Below, one piece after another: positions 62,953 to 64,000 of a stretch of DNA of 64,000 nt. The notes beneath the pieces were generated by a model. The model did no database searches and was not told the origin of the DNA. It saw only the letters and a program-made list of their open reading frames with translations. Every line of letters begins with the position of its first letter. Positions within the stretch are counted from its first letter, which is position 1. The position numbers and the translations under genes were made by a program. This stretch comes from Nostoc sp. LPT. Its GTDB lineage: Bacteria; Cyanobacteriota; Cyanobacteriia; Cyanobacteriales; Nostocaceae. Location: positions 27,398 through 91,397 of the forward strand of contig NZ_JABXKF010000044.1 of NCBI RefSeq assembly GCF_017115165.1, in the 5' to 3' direction.

Positions 62953-63130
62953 GAGTACAGAGTTAGGGTTGAGCTTTCACCTATTTTACAACATAGTGTG
63001 ATACCTACGGCGGGTGGAGCGATCGCTTTATTCAGCATAGGTATCACTTTGCTACATTAGATTGTGCCTCAGCAATAATCACTCCTAAATGACTTGTAAA
63101 ATTTAAACAGGGAAAAATTACTCCATTTTT

Positions 63131-63295
63131 ATGAGTGAAAAACTCCAGAACGAAAAAGACAAGGTACAAGCAAATACTAGTATAAAGACAAATAAAGAAA
63201 CAGAAAATGAAAAAGTTCTATGTTCTCATTGTCAGCGCACTGCTACGAACGGTATTAAATGTAAAGGTATTTGTGTGGCTGACAATGACTATTAA
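63131..63295 (+). CDS. 54-residue Cys-rich (zinc-ribbon-like) protein
   Basis: ATG 63131 to TAA 63295. A polar Lys/Glu/Asn-rich N-terminus leads to VLCSHCQRTATNGIKCKGICVADNDY, in which CxxC and CxxxC could bind one zinc ion. I recall this tail as recurring in cyanobacterial small proteins, function unknown. The stop codon lies at the left edge of the duplicated toxin segment (63284), so the duplication breakpoint falls in its last codons. Confidence 0.6.
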   Translation: MSEKLQNEKDKVQANTSIKTNKETENEKVLCSHCQRTATNGIKCKGICVADNDY

Positions 63296-63412
63296 GGTAT
63301 AAATTATATTATTCACTGGCAAGTATGATTGTTTTAGTTCATCTGGGAGGCTAAAACCATCAAAACTATAAATTAAGGGGATAGTTTGAATCAAAAGGAA
63401 TCATAAGTTGCC

Positions 63413-63799
63413 GTGAAGGAAAGCATCTACATTGAAACCAGCATTTTAGGTCACTTGACCGCTAGACCAACAGACAACCTGATTCTTGCTGCCAACATCA
63501 AGATCACACAAGACTGGTGGAATGAAAATTGTAGTTCATTCATAATCTATGCTTCAGAAATTGGTGAGGATGAAGCAGCTAAGGGAGATCCTGCGATCGC
63601 GTCTCAACGGTTGAGTATGTTACAATCCTTCATGCTCCTTGAACTTACACAAGAGGCTCTAGAGCTTGCCCAAGCATTCCTCAGCCAAAGTAATCTCGCA
63701 GCAAAAGCATCAAACGATGCTCTACATATAGCATTGGCAACAGTGTATGGCTTGGACTATCTGCTAACATGGAACTGCAAACAGATGGCAAATGCTTAA
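63413..63799 (+). CDS. PIN-domain toxin (VapC-like), copy 2
   Basis: Protein identical over all 128 residues to copy 1 at 61645, from GTG 63413, with the same upstream and downstream DNA. Lack of even synonymous change points to a recent duplication or gene conversion. The active-site acidic residues are the same as in copy 1. Confidence 0.88.
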   Translation: MKESIYIETSILGHLTARPTDNLILAANIKITQDWWNENCSSFIIYASEIGEDEAAKGDPAIASQRLSMLQSFMLLELTQEALELAQAFLSQSNLAAKASNDALHIALATVYGLDYLLTWNCKQMANA

Positions 63800-63900
63800 A
63801 TCCAGCGCAAGCTATCACAAATTAGCTCTGATCTTGGGTATGTTTTACCAGTCATTTGTACACCTTATGAACTCATAGGATATAACCAAGAGACTTAATC

Positions 63901-64000
63901 ATGTACAAAAACGAAATAGTTGAAGAAATTCACAAGTACAGAGAAGATTACGCTCAATCATTTCAATATGATTTGCAAGCTATATTTAACGATTTACAAA
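63901..64000 (+). CDS. Small antitoxin-like protein, copy 2 (3' end outside window)
   Basis: The first 33 codons (MYKNEIVEEIHKYREDYA...) match copy 1 at 62133 and then leave the window. Whether its tail matches copy 1 cannot be seen. Confidence 0.7.
   Translation, partial: MYKNEIVEEIHKYREDYAQSFQYDLQAIFNDLQ

Larger units (their letters stand above)
63284..64000. repeat. Direct repeat of 717+ bp, copy 2 (PIN toxin module)
   Basis: Second copy of 61516-62232, running off the right edge of the window. Between the two copies lie the 3' part of copy 1's antitoxin gene, the ParE/RelE module and the Cys-rich gene. Confidence 0.92.

Overview
The window looks like chromosome of a filamentous, heterocyst-type cyanobacterium (Nostocales, probably Nostoc or a close relative). 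The signs are many copies of the HIP1 octamer GCGATCGC, heptanucleotide STRR repeats, abundant TTGGGTTGAG-type intergenic palindromes, and cyanobacterial families such as a helical carotenoid protein, plant-type ferredoxin, DUF928, Uma2, a PchR-like AraC regulator with an AMIN-domain TonB receptor, and a RemA-like DUF370 protein. I saw no rRNA, tRNA or CRISPR array.

Layout. 1-5.5 kb (+): a GC-richer, HIP1-poor block with a beta-helix-like protein, two exported alpha/beta hydrolases, an aldehyde dehydrogenase and an NTF2-like protein with a broken duplicate; it reads as acquired DNA. 5.5-10 kb (-): a sulfur-flavoured cluster (thiol-dioxygenase-like cupin, class II aldolase, SsuA-type lipoprotein, nitroreductase, SDR). 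10-17 kb: an IscB-type remnant, an RluA-family pseudouridine synthase, a membrane protein, and nadR-pnuC for NAD salvage, with pnuC interrupted by a stop. 17-25 kb: fdhD and an FdhF/YdeP-type molybdopterin oxidoreductase, a serine hydrolase, a Uma2 protein and a helical carotenoid protein. 25-32 kb: small proteins, a GCS2-family ligase, Dps, and a broken ChaB-domain gene. 32-37 kb (-): a glycosyltransferase, an HbpS/GlcG protein, a NarL-type regulator, an active-site-intact trypsin-like protease, and a paralogue that has lost the catalytic His and Ser. 37-43 kb: hemD, ferredoxin and a run of gene fragments. 43-49 kb: an iron/siderophore locus (AraC regulator, TonB receptor, PepSY protein) followed by remnants of a second such locus. 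49.5-52 kb: metY-metX. 52-57 kb: a GT2 glycosyltransferase, an SPL-type radical SAM protein, a RemA-like protein and a helical protein. 57.5-58.3 kb: decayed genes. 58.5-64 kb: a D-aminoacylase-type hydrolase, a gene split by an amber codon, and three toxin-antitoxin modules, one of them duplicated 1,768 bp apart.

The most unusual structure is in the non-coding DNA. Two elements (17134-17287 and 52390-52614) share near-identical 20-bp terminal inverted repeats, each has a perfect 10-bp target duplication, and their interiors differ completely. One carries a 21-bp tandem array. Three other arrays in the window also have a period of 21 or 42 bp. A separate 96-bp element with imperfect inverted ends occurs three times without change. 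The window is also rich in recently broken genes (pnuC, the ChaB gene, the 60.3-kb gene, DUF928, a ferredoxin duplicate, an fdhF 3' scrap, PepSY and AraC scraps), which suggests ongoing duplication and erosion.
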